Source: Thiodiazotropha sp040507035
GTDB taxonomy: Bacteria; Pseudomonadota; Gammaproteobacteria; Chromatiales; Chromatiaceae
Length of the DNA stretch: 64,000 nucleotides
Direction of reading: 5' to 3'
Assembly (NCBI GenBank): GCA_040507035.1
Contig: JBEVVR010000037.1
Span: forward strand, 62,001-126,000
Part shown: piece after piece, positions 52,855 through 61,839 of the stretch
Layout of the letters: every line of letters starts with the position of its first letter
Position numbering within the stretch: the stretch's first letter is position 1
Position numbers and translations under genes: made by a program
Notes under the pieces: model-generated
What the model saw: only the letters and a program-made list of their open reading frames with translations
Databases searched by the model: none
What the model was told of the DNA's origin: nothing

Positions 52855-55422
52855 ATGAAACAACAAGATCCAGACGGAATGGCAGAACAGGCTCTAACTA
52901 GCTTTTCTCATCATACCGGCGACAAGCCAGTCGTGCTTATCGCTGATGATTCGCGTGTGGTTCGGGTTTCGCTTAAAAATATCCTCAAGGATGATTGCCA
53001 GATTATTGAGGCGGAAAATGGCCAAGAGGCTTGGGATCTTCTCTGCGATACACCATCTGTGACCCTTGTCTTTAGTGACCTTTCGATGCCGAAACTCGAC
53101 GGCAGAGCTCTTTTGACCAAGGTCAGATCCTCAGAATCACCTGCACTCGCTAAAATCCCTTTTATCGTTGTGACTGGCAATGAGGAGAGTCAAGAAATCC
53201 GTCAAGAACTGGATCAAATGGGCGCGAATGAGATCATCTGTAAACCCTTTGATGCTGACAACATTAAAGAATATGTGCAAAGGTTTGGAGAGACTCAGCG
53301 AGCGCAACAGGAGACCTCGTCAAAAGAGAATGAGACCGCCCAACAGGAGTTTGAGCCACAATCCGATTATCTAGAGGGAATCGCCGACAAACAGCAATTC
53401 ATGGTATCCGCCAGTCGGGAACTCGCCTTTGCCATCCGCAATAAGAATGAACTCGCCATTGCCCTGGTCAGAATTGATCAGATCGATGAGATTTCCGAAC
53501 ATTACAGTGACCCGGCTATTGACCACATTCTGCGCTCATTGGCAGAGATCATAAACCTGCATATTCACCCTGACGACACCCTCGCCTATTTCGGTAGAGG
53601 TCTATTCGCTATGTTGCGTCCGGCCTCAAATGCAATAGGCACCCGATATCTCGGTAGAAGAATTCTTGAAGACCTGGCAACAAAACAGTTCTATCTGGGT
53701 GAATCAGAACAGATCATCAGTGCAAGCATTGCCATCTCAGCACCAGACATAAAGCCCGGAACCCGCCTCATTGAACTGCTCAACCTTGCACAAGGGCGGC
53801 TCAATACTGCGATGGAAAATGGCGGCAACAAGGTTGTCGACAAAGGCAATGAGAGTCCAAACCATGTCAATCTGGTATCTGATACATCAGAGTTGACGAG
53901 TCAATCAGCAAACAACACGACCGCTTCTCAAACCTCGCCTACTCGAAGTGCCACCGAAATCCATCGTCTTGCAGCTGAGCAGGTTGCCCAAATAAAAGCC
54001 AAATATGGCAATGATGCGATTGACCAGGATGATCCGGATAGTGAGTTGATTGAACATCAACAGACGATAGAACGTCTGACAAACGAAAACCGTCAACTGA
54101 TAAATGAGATAGCTCACTGGAAACGGCAATCCGCAGAATCGGATAACCTACGCCGACGGTTATTCGAGTTGGAAAGCCAACTGCAACAGATGCAGGTCAA
54201 GTTCAGTGAGCTGCAAATTGAAAATCACGAATTCCTGCAAAAAGCAGAAGCGTCCGAAGATAACAGCAAAGATCTTCTGCAAAGGATTGAGGTCCTAAAG
54301 AGCGAAAACAACCTTCTCATCCAACGCTCGGAAACCGCAGAGAGCACAAATAGTGGCCTCCTGCAACGAATTGAAGCCGTTGAGAACGAGAAAAGCAGTT
54401 TTCTGCAGCAGGCTGAAACTGCGGAGAGTGTAAACAAAGAACTTCTTGGTCGTCTTGAAACCATTGAGAGCTTAAATCAGGCCCTAGTCATGGAGCAGGA
54501 GTCTCGATCTGGCTCCGACAATAGTAACCAACTCTTTTTTGAGGAAGAGAATAAGCGCCTCGAGAGTCAGATCGCAGAACTGAAGGGGCGCACAGAGAAG
54601 GCAGAGTCGGAGAATATCAAATCCAATCAATTGGTACACAGCCTTGAGGACAACATCAAACTACTGCACATGCAGCTCGATCAATTGCAGCAGGAGTTGG
54701 CCGAAGAAAAACAGAAAAAAATACATATTGCAAGCAAAGAGAAGAGAGTCGATACAGAAAGCAGCGGTCTTGATTCTAACTCCCAAACCCAAACTGATTC
54801 CGCGAGCGTCAGTAACACCCAGAATTCAGATCTGTTGCTGAACCCATTGCCCGACACTATTGCCAATCGTGTGGAGAGTGAGCCTCCCAGCGTTCATCTA
54901 TTCCCCGACCAAGATCAGGTCAAGTCCAAACAACAGCTAAAAACCAAAGCCACGATACCCCCATTCCGCGTGGAAGCTGAACCTCTAATATTCAAAAATG
55001 GTTTCCATCTGTCATCATTCACCATCGCTAGCATCATACTCATAGCGATGCTGATTGCTGGTACCGCATATCTCTTCACGATTTTCAGTGAAGAACCCAA
55101 GTCAGGGGTTAATGCAGCAGAGGTCACTTCTGAACAGAGCCAGGACCAAGGTTCGATTCAAACTCAAACCAAATCACACAAAACTTCTACTCCTGTTGGT
55201 CAGGCAGTAGTTGTCAATAGGGCGGAAATCAACAAATCAAACAAAGTTGATAAAACCCCCGAGGCGACAATTGCGGATGAAATTAGATTGGAAAAAGAGC
55301 TGACATTGCGGAGGATTGCGGAAGAGGAATTCAGAATTAAATCTCAGCAGGCACTGATTAACCACAGCCAAACATCGAATTTCATGCAAAATCCGCAACC
55401 GACCAGCGACGATTCAGAATAA
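52855..55422 (+). CDS. Response-regulator/degenerate-GGDEF protein with repeated coiled coil and C-terminal membrane anchor
   Basis: An 855-residue protein of unusual design. Residues 25-145 form a receiver domain: ADDSR, phospho-acceptor Asp75 in LVFSDLSMP, Thr in IVVTGN and Lys in CKPFD. Residues 185-330 have a GGDEF fold, but the motif is GRGLF (247-251), so cyclase activity is not expected. A coiled coil (about 400-640) contains six consecutive 14-residue repeats (460-543) alternating between FLQ(K)AE-type and LLQRIE-type units. One membrane helix (about 722-743) leads to a short, possibly periplasmic, tail. No DNA-binding or kinase domain is seen. A tether or scaffold that responds to phosphorylation is an inference. 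It converges on the DUF2914 gene. Confidence 0.85.
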   Translation: MKQQDPDGMAEQALTSFSHHTGDKPVVLIADDSRVVRVSLKNILKDDCQIIEAENGQEAWDLLCDTPSVTLVFSDLSMPKLDGRALLTKVRSSESPALAKIPFIVVTGNEESQEIRQELDQMGANEIICKPFDADNIKEYVQRFGETQRAQQETSSKENETAQQEFEPQSDYLEGIADKQQFMVSASRELAFAIRNKNELAIALVRIDQIDEISEHYSDPAIDHILRSLAEIINLHIHPDDTLAYFGRGLFAMLRPASNAIGTRYLGRRILEDLATKQFYLGESEQIISASIAISAPDIKPGTRLIELLNLAQGRLNTAMENGGNKVVDKGNESPNHVNLVSDTSELTSQSANNTTASQTSPTRSATEIHRLAAEQVAQIKAKYGNDAIDQDDPDSELIEHQQTIERLTNENRQLINEIAHWKRQSAESDNLRRRLFELESQLQQMQVKFSELQIENHEFLQKAEASEDNSKDLLQRIEVLKSENNLLIQRSETAESTNSGLLQRIEAVENEKSSFLQQAETAESVNKELLGRLETIESLNQALVMEQESRSGSDNSNQLFFEEENKRLESQIAELKGRTEKAESENIKSNQLVHSLEDNIKLLHMQLDQLQQELAEEKQKKIHIASKEKRVDTESSGLDSNSQTQTDSASVSNTQNSDLLLNPLPDTIANRVESEPPSVHLFPDQDQVKSKQQLKTKATIPPFRVEAEPLIFKNGFHLSSFTIASIILIAMLIAGTAYLFTIFSEEPKSGVNAAEVTSEQSQDQGSIQTQTKSHKTSTPVGQAVVVNRAEINKSNKVDKTPEATIADEIRLEKELTLRRIAEEEFRIKSQQALINHSQTSNFMQNPQPTSDDSE

Positions 55423-55430
55423 CCGCGACA

Positions 55431-55874
55431 TCATTCCACTATAACACCGTGCTCAAATATACTGGCATGCAGAGGCCATCCGGATTCATCGATTACAAAT
55501 ACAGTCCACTTACCCGGCTCGTTTGGCTTTAAGCTTTTCGCCGAGTAGACACGCCAGCGAGGCCCCCCAACATTGAATTCGACTTCACTGATTACCTCAC
55601 CTTCGAATTCCCAGCGATGGATTATCGTTCGCCCCTGCAAATTCCTCAAATCGGTAAAGAAGTAGACCCTAGTTGCCTGGCTATCCAGCTTGACAACTTG
55701 ATCGACCGGTTCTCTGTCTATAATTTCAGTGGTAAATTGCGCTCTCGCAACAGTAGCTGCAGGAACAGGCGACTGCTGTAGCTCATCAGCAGTTATTTGC
55801 ATTGTATAGAGTTGAAAAAACTGCAATGTACAAACCGCTTGTAAGGCGCGTCTCTTAAGCAAATTCTCCAACAT
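55431..55874 (-). CDS. DUF2914 domain protein
   Basis: A 147-residue protein with a short N-terminal hydrophobic segment (about residues 10-25) and a DUF2914 domain: TRVYFFTDLRNLQGRTIIHRWEFEGEVISEVEFNVGGPRWRVYSAKSL. The domain has no established function. GGAGG lies 5 bases before the ATG at 55874, fixing the start. Its stop lies 8 bases from the convergent REC/coiled-coil gene. DUF2914 proteins often carry a membrane part and are common in marine gammaproteobacteria; a periplasmic or membrane role is inferred. Confidence 0.88.
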   Translation of the reverse strand: MLENLLKRRALQAVCTLQFFQLYTMQITADELQQSPVPAATVARAQFTTEIIDREPVDQVVKLDSQATRVYFFTDLRNLQGRTIIHRWEFEGEVISEVEFNVGGPRWRVYSAKSLKPNEPGKWTVFVIDESGWPLHASIFEHGVIVE

Positions 55875-55907
55875 AATTTCCTCCATTTCCCCTATAACTG
55901 CAACATC

Positions 55908-56591
55908 CTAGCGTTTCAAAACTCTCATCCATTGCCAGAAATTGAGCAATCCTGCCAGCGATGCGGAGAGATAGGTGAATGCGGCCGCCCGCAAGATTCT
56001 TTCCGCGGCTCGATACTGTTCTGGCTTTAAATAACCATCTTTCAGTAGTGGTAGAGCTTTTTTAAAGCTGGCATCGAGTTCTACCGGTAGTGTTGCCAAC
56101 TGAAGAATCACATTAGAACCCATTACCAGAAAAGCAGCCATGGCGCTCAACAGGCCTGCTGTTGGCGCCCGAGTGGCAATGGATAGTATAGGAGAGACAA
56201 AAAGTAAAAAAGAGCCAAGGCGTTGCGCACCCACAGCGATCGATCCGAGCCTCGTGCGCCACTGAAAGAGTGGTTCATCCGCGGCATCCTGGAGTGCGTG
56301 TCCAACCTCATGGGCGGCTGTTGTAATCGCGGTAAGGGTCCTCCCCTCCAGTTTATCCTTTGAAAGTCTGACCGCTTTATCATTCGGGTCATAGTGATCC
56401 ACCGATTCAGCCTTTTCAACTTCTACCTGATGCAGATCGAAGCGATCCAGAAGATGTCTGGCCAACTCCCCTCCATTACCGGGAAAATTCTCTTCTGATT
56501 GGCGATTATATTTCGCCATTATCTGCCGCACCCACAACTGTGGCCCTAAAATCAGCAGTAACAGAATCCCTAGCAGGATTAGGTAGGTCAT
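55908..56591 (-). CDS. Membrane zinc metallopeptidase (YugP-like)
   Basis: A 227-residue membrane protease. The HEVGHALQD motif (HExxH plus later acid) matches Zn-dependent neutral protease 2/YugP. Hydrophobic segments lie at the N-terminus (about 1-20), two in the middle (about 125-165) and one near the C-terminus. The substrate is unknown. The start is near RBS-poor DNA at 56591, and its gene lies 18 bases after the FmdB-like gene. The DUF2914 gene follows after 33 bases on the same strand. Confidence 0.88.
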   Translation of the reverse strand: MTYLILLGILLLLILGPQLWVRQIMAKYNRQSEENFPGNGGELARHLLDRFDLHQVEVEKAESVDHYDPNDKAVRLSKDKLEGRTLTAITTAAHEVGHALQDAADEPLFQWRTRLGSIAVGAQRLGSFLLFVSPILSIATRAPTAGLLSAMAAFLVMGSNVILQLATLPVELDASFKKALPLLKDGYLKPEQYRAAERILRAAAFTYLSASLAGLLNFWQWMRVLKR

Positions 56592-56609
56592 CTCCTGGTT
56601 GTAATACGC

Positions 56610-56867
56610 CTACTCATTGAATCCGCAAACGCCACCTGGACAACAGGCACCGGTGGCACATGCAGGCTCAGCATCAACACGATTACTGCTGCTGATTACT
56701 GCAGCACCACTGATCAATTTACGTACCGGTTCGCCTTTGTCGGTATCTCCAAGCGATCGGTTAGCTTTTTCACAAAGCTCACCCCAATTAGCTATTACCT
56801 CACTCATAGGGTGAAAGACCTCTATTTTCTCGCCATTTGCTTCGCAGTAGTAATCATAGGTTGGCAT
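56610..56867 (-). CDS. FmdB-like small zinc-ribbon protein (partial ligand set)
   Basis: An 85-residue protein starting MPTYDYYCEANGEKIEVFHPM, like FmdB/zinc-ribbon regulators, where the usual form is CxxC...CxxC. Here the first pair is CEAN (Cys then Asn) and the second is a lone Cys in ELCEKA, so a standard zinc ribbon is not expected. The C-terminus has several Cys (EPACATGACCPGGVCG). Such forms are common in gammaproteobacteria, but the function is unknown. It lies after a strong terminator and 18 bases before the Zn protease. Confidence 0.75.
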   Translation of the reverse strand: MPTYDYYCEANGEKIEVFHPMSEVIANWGELCEKANRSLGDTDKGEPVRKLISGAAVISSSNRVDAEPACATGACCPGGVCGFNE

Positions 56868-56970
56868 GTTTCAGACTCCGATTTCCCTTAACACATTCAC
56901 TACTATTCTAGCGAATAAACCCACTTCCAGAAACGGTTTATGAATAGGGTTTATGATTCGCAGATCCAAC

Positions 56971-57004
56971 AAAAAGGCCACTGCCCATGGGCAGTGGCCT
57001 TTTC
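56971..57004. terminator. Strong bidirectional Rho-independent terminator
   Basis: AAAAAGGCCACTGCCCATGGGCAGTGGCCTTTT is a perfect inverted repeat (GGCCACTGCCCATGGGCAGTGGCC, no mismatches) with A and T runs on either side. It lies between the FmdB-like gene and the DUF4332 gene, both on the minus strand, and ends the DUF4332 transcript. Confidence 0.92.
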
Positions 57005-57055
57005 TCTTCAAGCTGGGAACCAGACCAGGTTTGGTGGTCTATTGCAATCGTGATA

Positions 57056-57460
57056 TCAATATGTGACTACACGAGGCATCTGTTTTGCTTCAGCCACCCA
57101 TTTTTCGACCGCAGAGAGGCTGGGGGTGGCCCGTACAAGATTTTTAGCCTCATTTACTTCGATCATCTTTTGATGCAGGTTTTCCGGTTTACGCTGCGCC
57201 AGCTCCGGCACCGTATCAACACCAGCAGCCTCTAAAAGATCCGAGTACTGTTCACCGATACCTTTGATACGGAACAGATCAGCCATGTTTACCCAGCGCA
57301 AAATCAGTTTGCCGCTTATCGAGGACGCGTCCTCGATCTCCTTGCGGCCTTTCTTGGTACTTCCCTTTGCCAACAGATTTTCCAGACTGGTGACTCCTGC
57401 TGAGGTTAACTTTGCAGCATATGTATCACCGATTCCTTCAATATCGACTAACTTTGTCAT
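57056..57460 (-). CDS. DUF4332 helix-hairpin-helix protein
   Basis: A 134-residue cytoplasmic protein with two copies of a helix-hairpin-helix pair: IEGIGDTYAAKLTSAGVTSLENLL and IKGIGEQYSDLLEAAGVDTVPELA. This GIGxxYxxxLxxAGV pattern is DUF4332, related to DNA- and nucleotide-binding HhH domains. The middle is Lys/Glu-rich. A DNA-binding role is possible but unproven. A perfect terminator follows 52 bases after its stop. Confidence 0.9.
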   Translation of the reverse strand: MTKLVDIEGIGDTYAAKLTSAGVTSLENLLAKGSTKKGRKEIEDASSISGKLILRWVNMADLFRIKGIGEQYSDLLEAAGVDTVPELAQRKPENLHQKMIEVNEAKNLVRATPSLSAVEKWVAEAKQMPRVVTY

Positions 57461-57602
57461 TGTTGTCTCTCTATAGTTGGTTTTTAGGTACTATCACTCT
57501 AGGGTTAGTAAAACCCTACTTGAAGCTAAGATTTTAAAAAATATGTAAACTTGCAACTCTCCTTACTGCTTTGTTACTGAATGGATATCTATTTCTGCCC
57601 TA

Positions 57603-58055
57603 TCACTCATTAAGATCACCAACTTGGCTCACCAGGATAGCCCGTCGACGATCATATCGTCTGCGCTCTCCCGGGTATGGCTCTCCCTCCAGCACTGTTT
57701 GCTGACGGCGATCCCGACTCCTGTCACGATTCACATAGGGGTGTGCTTTGACACGCTTTCCGTTGAGGCTGGTGGTATTCAGTCTACCAATTGCGGCATG
57801 AGCGAGATTTGCGGGAGTCATATATACCAGCCCGTAGTATTCCCAAACAGAGGAATTGTTTCGCATGATTTTGAGAATTTTACAGTCTTCTATCTTTACA
57901 CCTTTGATCGGCATAATAGACCAGATCGGATTAAACTGGCGAGATACCAGTTTATAGAGTTCTTTTCCCGTTATCGCACTGGGAATCCCTTTGATAAACA
58001 CCCACATCATATGCTTCAAAGCATGACACTCAATCTGCTTTTGCCTCCCGGGCAT
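57603..58055 (-). CDS. RRM-like RNA-binding protein
   Basis: A 150-residue protein resembling an RNA recognition motif: MMWVFIKGIPSAITGKELYKLV (RNP2-like VFIKGIP), a central basic region, WEYYGLVYMTPANLAHAAI (RNP1-like), then KRVKAHPYVNRDRSRDRRQQ and an Arg-rich tail. The start is uncertain: the ATG at 58055 has no Shine-Dalgarno, and homology seems to begin near the MM at 58010, also without a site. A GGGAGG lies between, 9 bases before an ATT codon. It follows fbaB by 27 bases on the same strand. Confidence 0.7.
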   Translation of the reverse strand: MPGRQKQIECHALKHMMWVFIKGIPSAITGKELYKLVSRQFNPIWSIMPIKGVKIEDCKILKIMRNNSSVWEYYGLVYMTPANLAHAAIGRLNTTSLNGKRVKAHPYVNRDRSRDRRQQTVLEGEPYPGERRRYDRRRAILVSQVGDLNE

Positions 58056-58082
58056 TGTAAATGCACATAACTTACTGATAAA

Positions 58083-59135
58083 TCAAGCAATAGTTACCTT
58101 ATCACTTAAATAGACATCCTGAATCGCCTGCAACAGCTCAACCCCCTCCTGCATCGGGCGCTGGAACGCTTTGCGACCGGAGATCATCCCCATACCGCCC
58201 GCACGCTTATTGATCACAGCTGTTCGTACTGCCTGCGCTAGATCACCCTCACCGGAAGAGGCGCCCCCTGAATTGATAAGCCCTGCCCTCCCCATATAAC
58301 AGTTGGCCAGCTGATAACGTACAAGGTCGATTGGGTGCTCACTGGTGAGTTCTGTATAGACTTTTTTGTCCGTTTTGCCAAATTTGATTACCTTGTAGCC
58401 GCCATTTCCCACCGCCTGTTTCTGCTTGATAATATCGGCTTCAATGGTCGCCGCCAGATGATTGGCCTGGCCTGTCAGATCGGCTGCAGTATGGTAGTCT
58501 ATCCCGTCTACTTTGAATGAACTGTTCCTTAGATAGGCCCAAAGTACAGTAACCATGCCCAATTCATGGGCATGTTGGAAGGCTTCGGAAATCTCCTGAA
58601 TCTGGCGCCTCGACTCCTCCGAGCCATAGTAGATTGTCGCACCAATGGCTACTGCTCCCATATCAAAAGCCTGATCAACCGACGCAAATAGGGTTTGATC
58701 GTAAAAATTAGGGTAGCTGAGTATTTCGTTGTGGTTGATTTTAACCAAAAAAGGGATCTTATGGGCATATCGGCGGGCCACCGACCCCAGTACACCCATT
58801 GTTGAAGCCACCGCATTGCATCCCCCTTCAATGGCGAGTTCGACGATATTCATCGGATCGAAGTAGATCGGATTGGCTGCGAATGAAGCGCCCCCCGAAT
58901 GTTCTACACCCTGGTCGACGGGTAGTATGGAGAGATAACCACTGCCGCTAAGACGACCATTGTCGAACAGCGTCTGCATTCCGCGAAGGACACCCGGCTT
59001 GAGATCTTTTTGACTTAGAACCCTGTCAACATAGTCACTACCGGGCAGGTGTATCATTGATTTATTGATGGTACTACAGCTGTGAGTGAGTAAACTTTCA
59101 GCCTCGTCGCCAAGCAGGGATTCGATGTTGCTCAT
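58083..59135 (-). CDS. fbaB: Class I fructose-bisphosphate aldolase (FbaB type)
   Basis: A 350-residue aldolase equal in length to E. coli FbaB (DhnA family). It contains the family segments ILPVDQGVEHSGGASFAANP and MGAVAIGATIYYGSEES, and the Schiff-base Lys candidate in YKVIKFGKTD. It acts in glycolysis, gluconeogenesis or the Calvin cycle. GAGGAG lies 7 bases before the ATG. The RRM-like gene follows after 27 bases. Confidence 0.95.
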   Translation of the reverse strand: MSNIESLLGDEAESLLTHSCSTINKSMIHLPGSDYVDRVLSQKDLKPGVLRGMQTLFDNGRLSGSGYLSILPVDQGVEHSGGASFAANPIYFDPMNIVELAIEGGCNAVASTMGVLGSVARRYAHKIPFLVKINHNEILSYPNFYDQTLFASVDQAFDMGAVAIGATIYYGSEESRRQIQEISEAFQHAHELGMVTVLWAYLRNSSFKVDGIDYHTAADLTGQANHLAATIEADIIKQKQAVGNGGYKVIKFGKTDKKVYTELTSEHPIDLVRYQLANCYMGRAGLINSGGASSGEGDLAQAVRTAVINKRAGGMGMISGRKAFQRPMQEGVELLQAIQDVYLSDKVTIA

Positions 59136-59325
59136 TTGACACTCCTCATATGTTTCAACAGATGTCTAGTGATCAACCTCTGTTTATAGAGCAAAATAAG
59201 GGCGGATATGCATGATTGTTCTGGAGATGCCTCCCTATTGGAGTATAGATTCATGACACGGATATGTAAGCGGTTTGGAACATTCTTAGCCCTAGGCAAC
59301 TCTTACTGGTTAAAGGAGCGACTAC

Positions 59326-59979
59326 ATGCACAATCCATTTATCCCTGATTACCAGCAATTGCCCTCAACGCTGCCTATTTTTCCCCTGCCCGGGGCCGTC
59401 GTCATGCCCGGTGCACAGCTGCCGCTCAATATTTTCGAGCCCCGCTACCTGAATATGGTGGAAGATGCCTTGGCCAGCCACCATCTAATCGGTATGGTTC
59501 AGCCCGACGAAGGCGATCAATTGGATCCCTCCCCACTGCACACTACCGGCTGCGCAGGACGGATCTCCTTCTACAACGAAACCGTCAACGGGCGCATCGA
59601 AATCATCCTCACAGGTGTCTGCAGATTCGACATTCTGACTGAACTGACTTCAAACCGTGGCTACCGACTAATCAAGCCCAATTGGGAGCGTTTTGGATCC
59701 GATTATGAGCTCAATCTTCCAGCTACTGATGACAAACGGAGTATGATCTACTCCACCCTCGATCGATATCTGGAGTACAATGAGTTAAAGACAAATACCG
59801 ATCTACTCAAGGAGCTGACCGCACCTCAACTTGTCAACGTCCTGACCACAGCGCTGCCACTATCCCATGCGGATAAGCAGACGATCCTTGATACCGTTTC
59901 TTTTAGTGAGCGTTTTCAGTTGCTTATGGCAAAAATGGAGTTGGCAAGCAGTACCACAACAAGCCATATGACGCACTGA
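59326..59979 (+). CDS. LON peptidase N-terminal (substrate-binding) domain protein
   Basis: A 217-residue protein made of a lone LON-N/ASCH-like domain: LPIFPLPGAVVMPGAQLPLNIFEPRYLNMVEDAL, then GCAGRISFYNETVNGRIEIILTGVCRF. No ATPase or protease domain follows. Such stand-alone forms are common and their role is unsettled. AAAGGAG lies 8 bases before the ATG. A YheT-like hydrolase follows 45 bases later on the same strand. Confidence 0.92.
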   Translation: MHNPFIPDYQQLPSTLPIFPLPGAVVMPGAQLPLNIFEPRYLNMVEDALASHHLIGMVQPDEGDQLDPSPLHTTGCAGRISFYNETVNGRIEIILTGVCRFDILTELTSNRGYRLIKPNWERFGSDYELNLPATDDKRSMIYSTLDRYLEYNELKTNTDLLKELTAPQLVNVLTTALPLSHADKQTILDTVSFSERFQLLMAKMELASSTTTSHMTH

Positions 59980-60024
59980 TCCGGTGCATTTGATGGCAGA
60001 CCATATGGTGTTATCAAACCCCGG

Positions 60025-61005
60025 TTGGCAGCAAAAACCGTGTCGGCACTGATCAAAAGTTCATTCAATCCTCCTTGGTGGATTGCCTCGCCTCACCTGC
60101 AGACACTGTGGCCCAGCCTTCTCAGGTCAACCCCCCTTCCGGATCTGCACAGGGAGAGAGTTGAACTTCGAGATGGGGATTTCATCGATCTTGCCTGGCA
60201 AGATGCGGATGGCCCACTGGTTTTGCTGTTGCACGGACTCGAAGGCTCTCTGGAGTCTCACTATGCAATCCCGCTCATATCAGCAGTGCGCAGCGCGGGA
60301 TTCCGACCCCTTTTCATGCATTTCCGGGGTTGCAGCGGTGAACCCAACCGACTGCTACGAAGTTATCACTCCGGTGCCACAGAGGATCTGAGGGAGATCG
60401 TTGAGTTTCTACACCAGAGAGGAGAAGCACCACAAGCTATGATCGGCGTATCGCTAGGTGGTAATCTTCTACTCAAATACCTGGGTGAGCCGGATCGTGA
60501 CCCGGGTATTAGGGCTGCGGTTGCTGTTTCAGTACCCTTTAACCTAAAAAGCGCAGCAGAATGTCTGCAACAAGGCTTCTCCCGAATATATGGGCGGCAT
60601 CTGCTGCGAAAGCTGCTCAAATCCTACGCTAGTAAATGTCGCACCCTCTCGATCCCTGGAATAGAGGATCTCACTTCCATTCGTTCGATATACGAATTCG
60701 ATGATCGGATCACCTCGGTAGATAACGGATTTCTCAATGCCGATGACTACTACAACCGTTGTAGCTGTGCTCAGTTTTTAAAACGAATCACCACTCCCAC
60801 ACTCATTCTGCATGCAAAGGACGACCCCTTTATGCGACCGGACGACGTGCCGTGCTTGCAAGATCTCGGCCCGGGTGTTTCACTAGAAGTTTCCAATAGG
60901 GGTGGTCATGTGGGATTTGTCCAGGGCAGCTTTCCCTGGCGGCCTGTCTACTGGCTGGACTATCGAATTCCGGCATATCTGAAGCATGTGTTTGCTCAAG
61001 ATTGA
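60025..61005 (+). CDS. YheT-family alpha/beta hydrolase
   Basis: A 326-residue alpha/beta hydrolase. It starts with the YheT-like FNPPWWIASPHLQTLWPSLL, has DLAWQDADGPLVLLLHGLEG, the nucleophile elbow GVSLGGNLLLKYLG (GxSxGG with Ser), a catalytic Asp in LHAKDDPFM and His in GGHVGFVQG. YheT proteins are putative esterases with unknown substrate. The start is ambiguous: TTG at 60025 or GTG at 60040, both weak. It follows the LON-domain gene on the same strand. Confidence 0.9.
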   Translation: MAAKTVSALIKSSFNPPWWIASPHLQTLWPSLLRSTPLPDLHRERVELRDGDFIDLAWQDADGPLVLLLHGLEGSLESHYAIPLISAVRSAGFRPLFMHFRGCSGEPNRLLRSYHSGATEDLREIVEFLHQRGEAPQAMIGVSLGGNLLLKYLGEPDRDPGIRAAVAVSVPFNLKSAAECLQQGFSRIYGRHLLRKLLKSYASKCRTLSIPGIEDLTSIRSIYEFDDRITSVDNGFLNADDYYNRCSCAQFLKRITTPTLILHAKDDPFMRPDDVPCLQDLGPGVSLEVSNRGGHVGFVQGSFPWRPVYWLDYRIPAYLKHVFAQD

Positions 61006-61096
61006 CGCTGTTCGCTCTATGGTACTGATCAAACCGATCGTGGCGCAGGAGTTCTAATCCTGGCACACAGTGCAGGACAGATAAGGTAGCTGGCAG

Positions 61097-61813
61097 ATGC
61101 AAGAGAGTGATGATAAACAGCAAGATCAGGTTTCAGCGGGCATAGCATGTCTAGATCAGGAAAAGCTGAAACCGACCCTTGTTTCTACCATTGGAAGTCA
61201 TTGTGAAGTATGGCGCAGTAACAGACGCCTCGAAACCAGAACCGACGATGAAGTTGAGGTCGTCTATACAGAATTTGTTATCAAGCGTCCCTTTACCAAC
61301 CACTCTATCAGTGAAGCAGCACTTCTTGCACGCCACTATCGCCAATTGAAGGAGACGCTTGATGAGATCATCCCGGATGCGCTGTTCGTAGTCAGTAAAA
61401 TCAACGGCAAACCAAGTATCTTCGTCCTAGCACAGGCGGTAAACATCTGGTTCAACATAGCAAATCAACAAAATGAAGAAGAGGCCATGAAGCTATTATG
61501 TGCCTACCCGAAGGCGCGCATTCAATTGGCGCGGTTCGTCAAGGCCGCACAAGCTTGGCGAACATCGGATAATCCAAAGATGATCGATCTTTTCGGCATA
61601 GATAACTTGATCATGGACACCAACCGCGAGATACGTTTTCTCGACAGCTTCTTTGTCTTTTTCTTTGAAGATACTTTCCACGTCATTGAAGGAAGTGACG
61701 AAGATTCGGAATTGAAAGATAAGGTCGAACTCTCAGTAAAACGACTTCACTATCTTGAGCATCTGTTGGTGATGGCCAAGGAGATCTGCGATCAACAACA
61801 GCAATCCAATTGA
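61097..61813 (+). CDS. Unrecognised protein with kinase-like pattern
   Basis: A 238-residue cytoplasmic protein I cannot assign to a family. It shows a possible protein-kinase-like pattern: VIKRP with Lys63, SEAALLARHYRQL with Glu73, a hinge-like FVLAQAVNIWF, then DLFGIDNLIMD (Asp164, Asn170) and IRFLDSF (Asp183), like a catalytic loop followed by a DFG-type motif. Spacing Asp to Asn is 6 instead of 5 and there is no glycine-rich loop, so it may be a pseudokinase or chance resemblance. No signal peptide. It lies downstream of yheT and converges on a QseC-like kinase gene. Confidence 0.6.
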   Translation: MQESDDKQQDQVSAGIACLDQEKLKPTLVSTIGSHCEVWRSNRRLETRTDDEVEVVYTEFVIKRPFTNHSISEAALLARHYRQLKETLDEIIPDALFVVSKINGKPSIFVLAQAVNIWFNIANQQNEEEAMKLLCAYPKARIQLARFVKAAQAWRTSDNPKMIDLFGIDNLIMDTNREIRFLDSFFVFFFEDTFHVIEGSDEDSELKDKVELSVKRLHYLEHLLVMAKEICDQQQQSN

Positions 61814-61839
61814 GTTGTATAAGGGCCTATAACTGAGTC

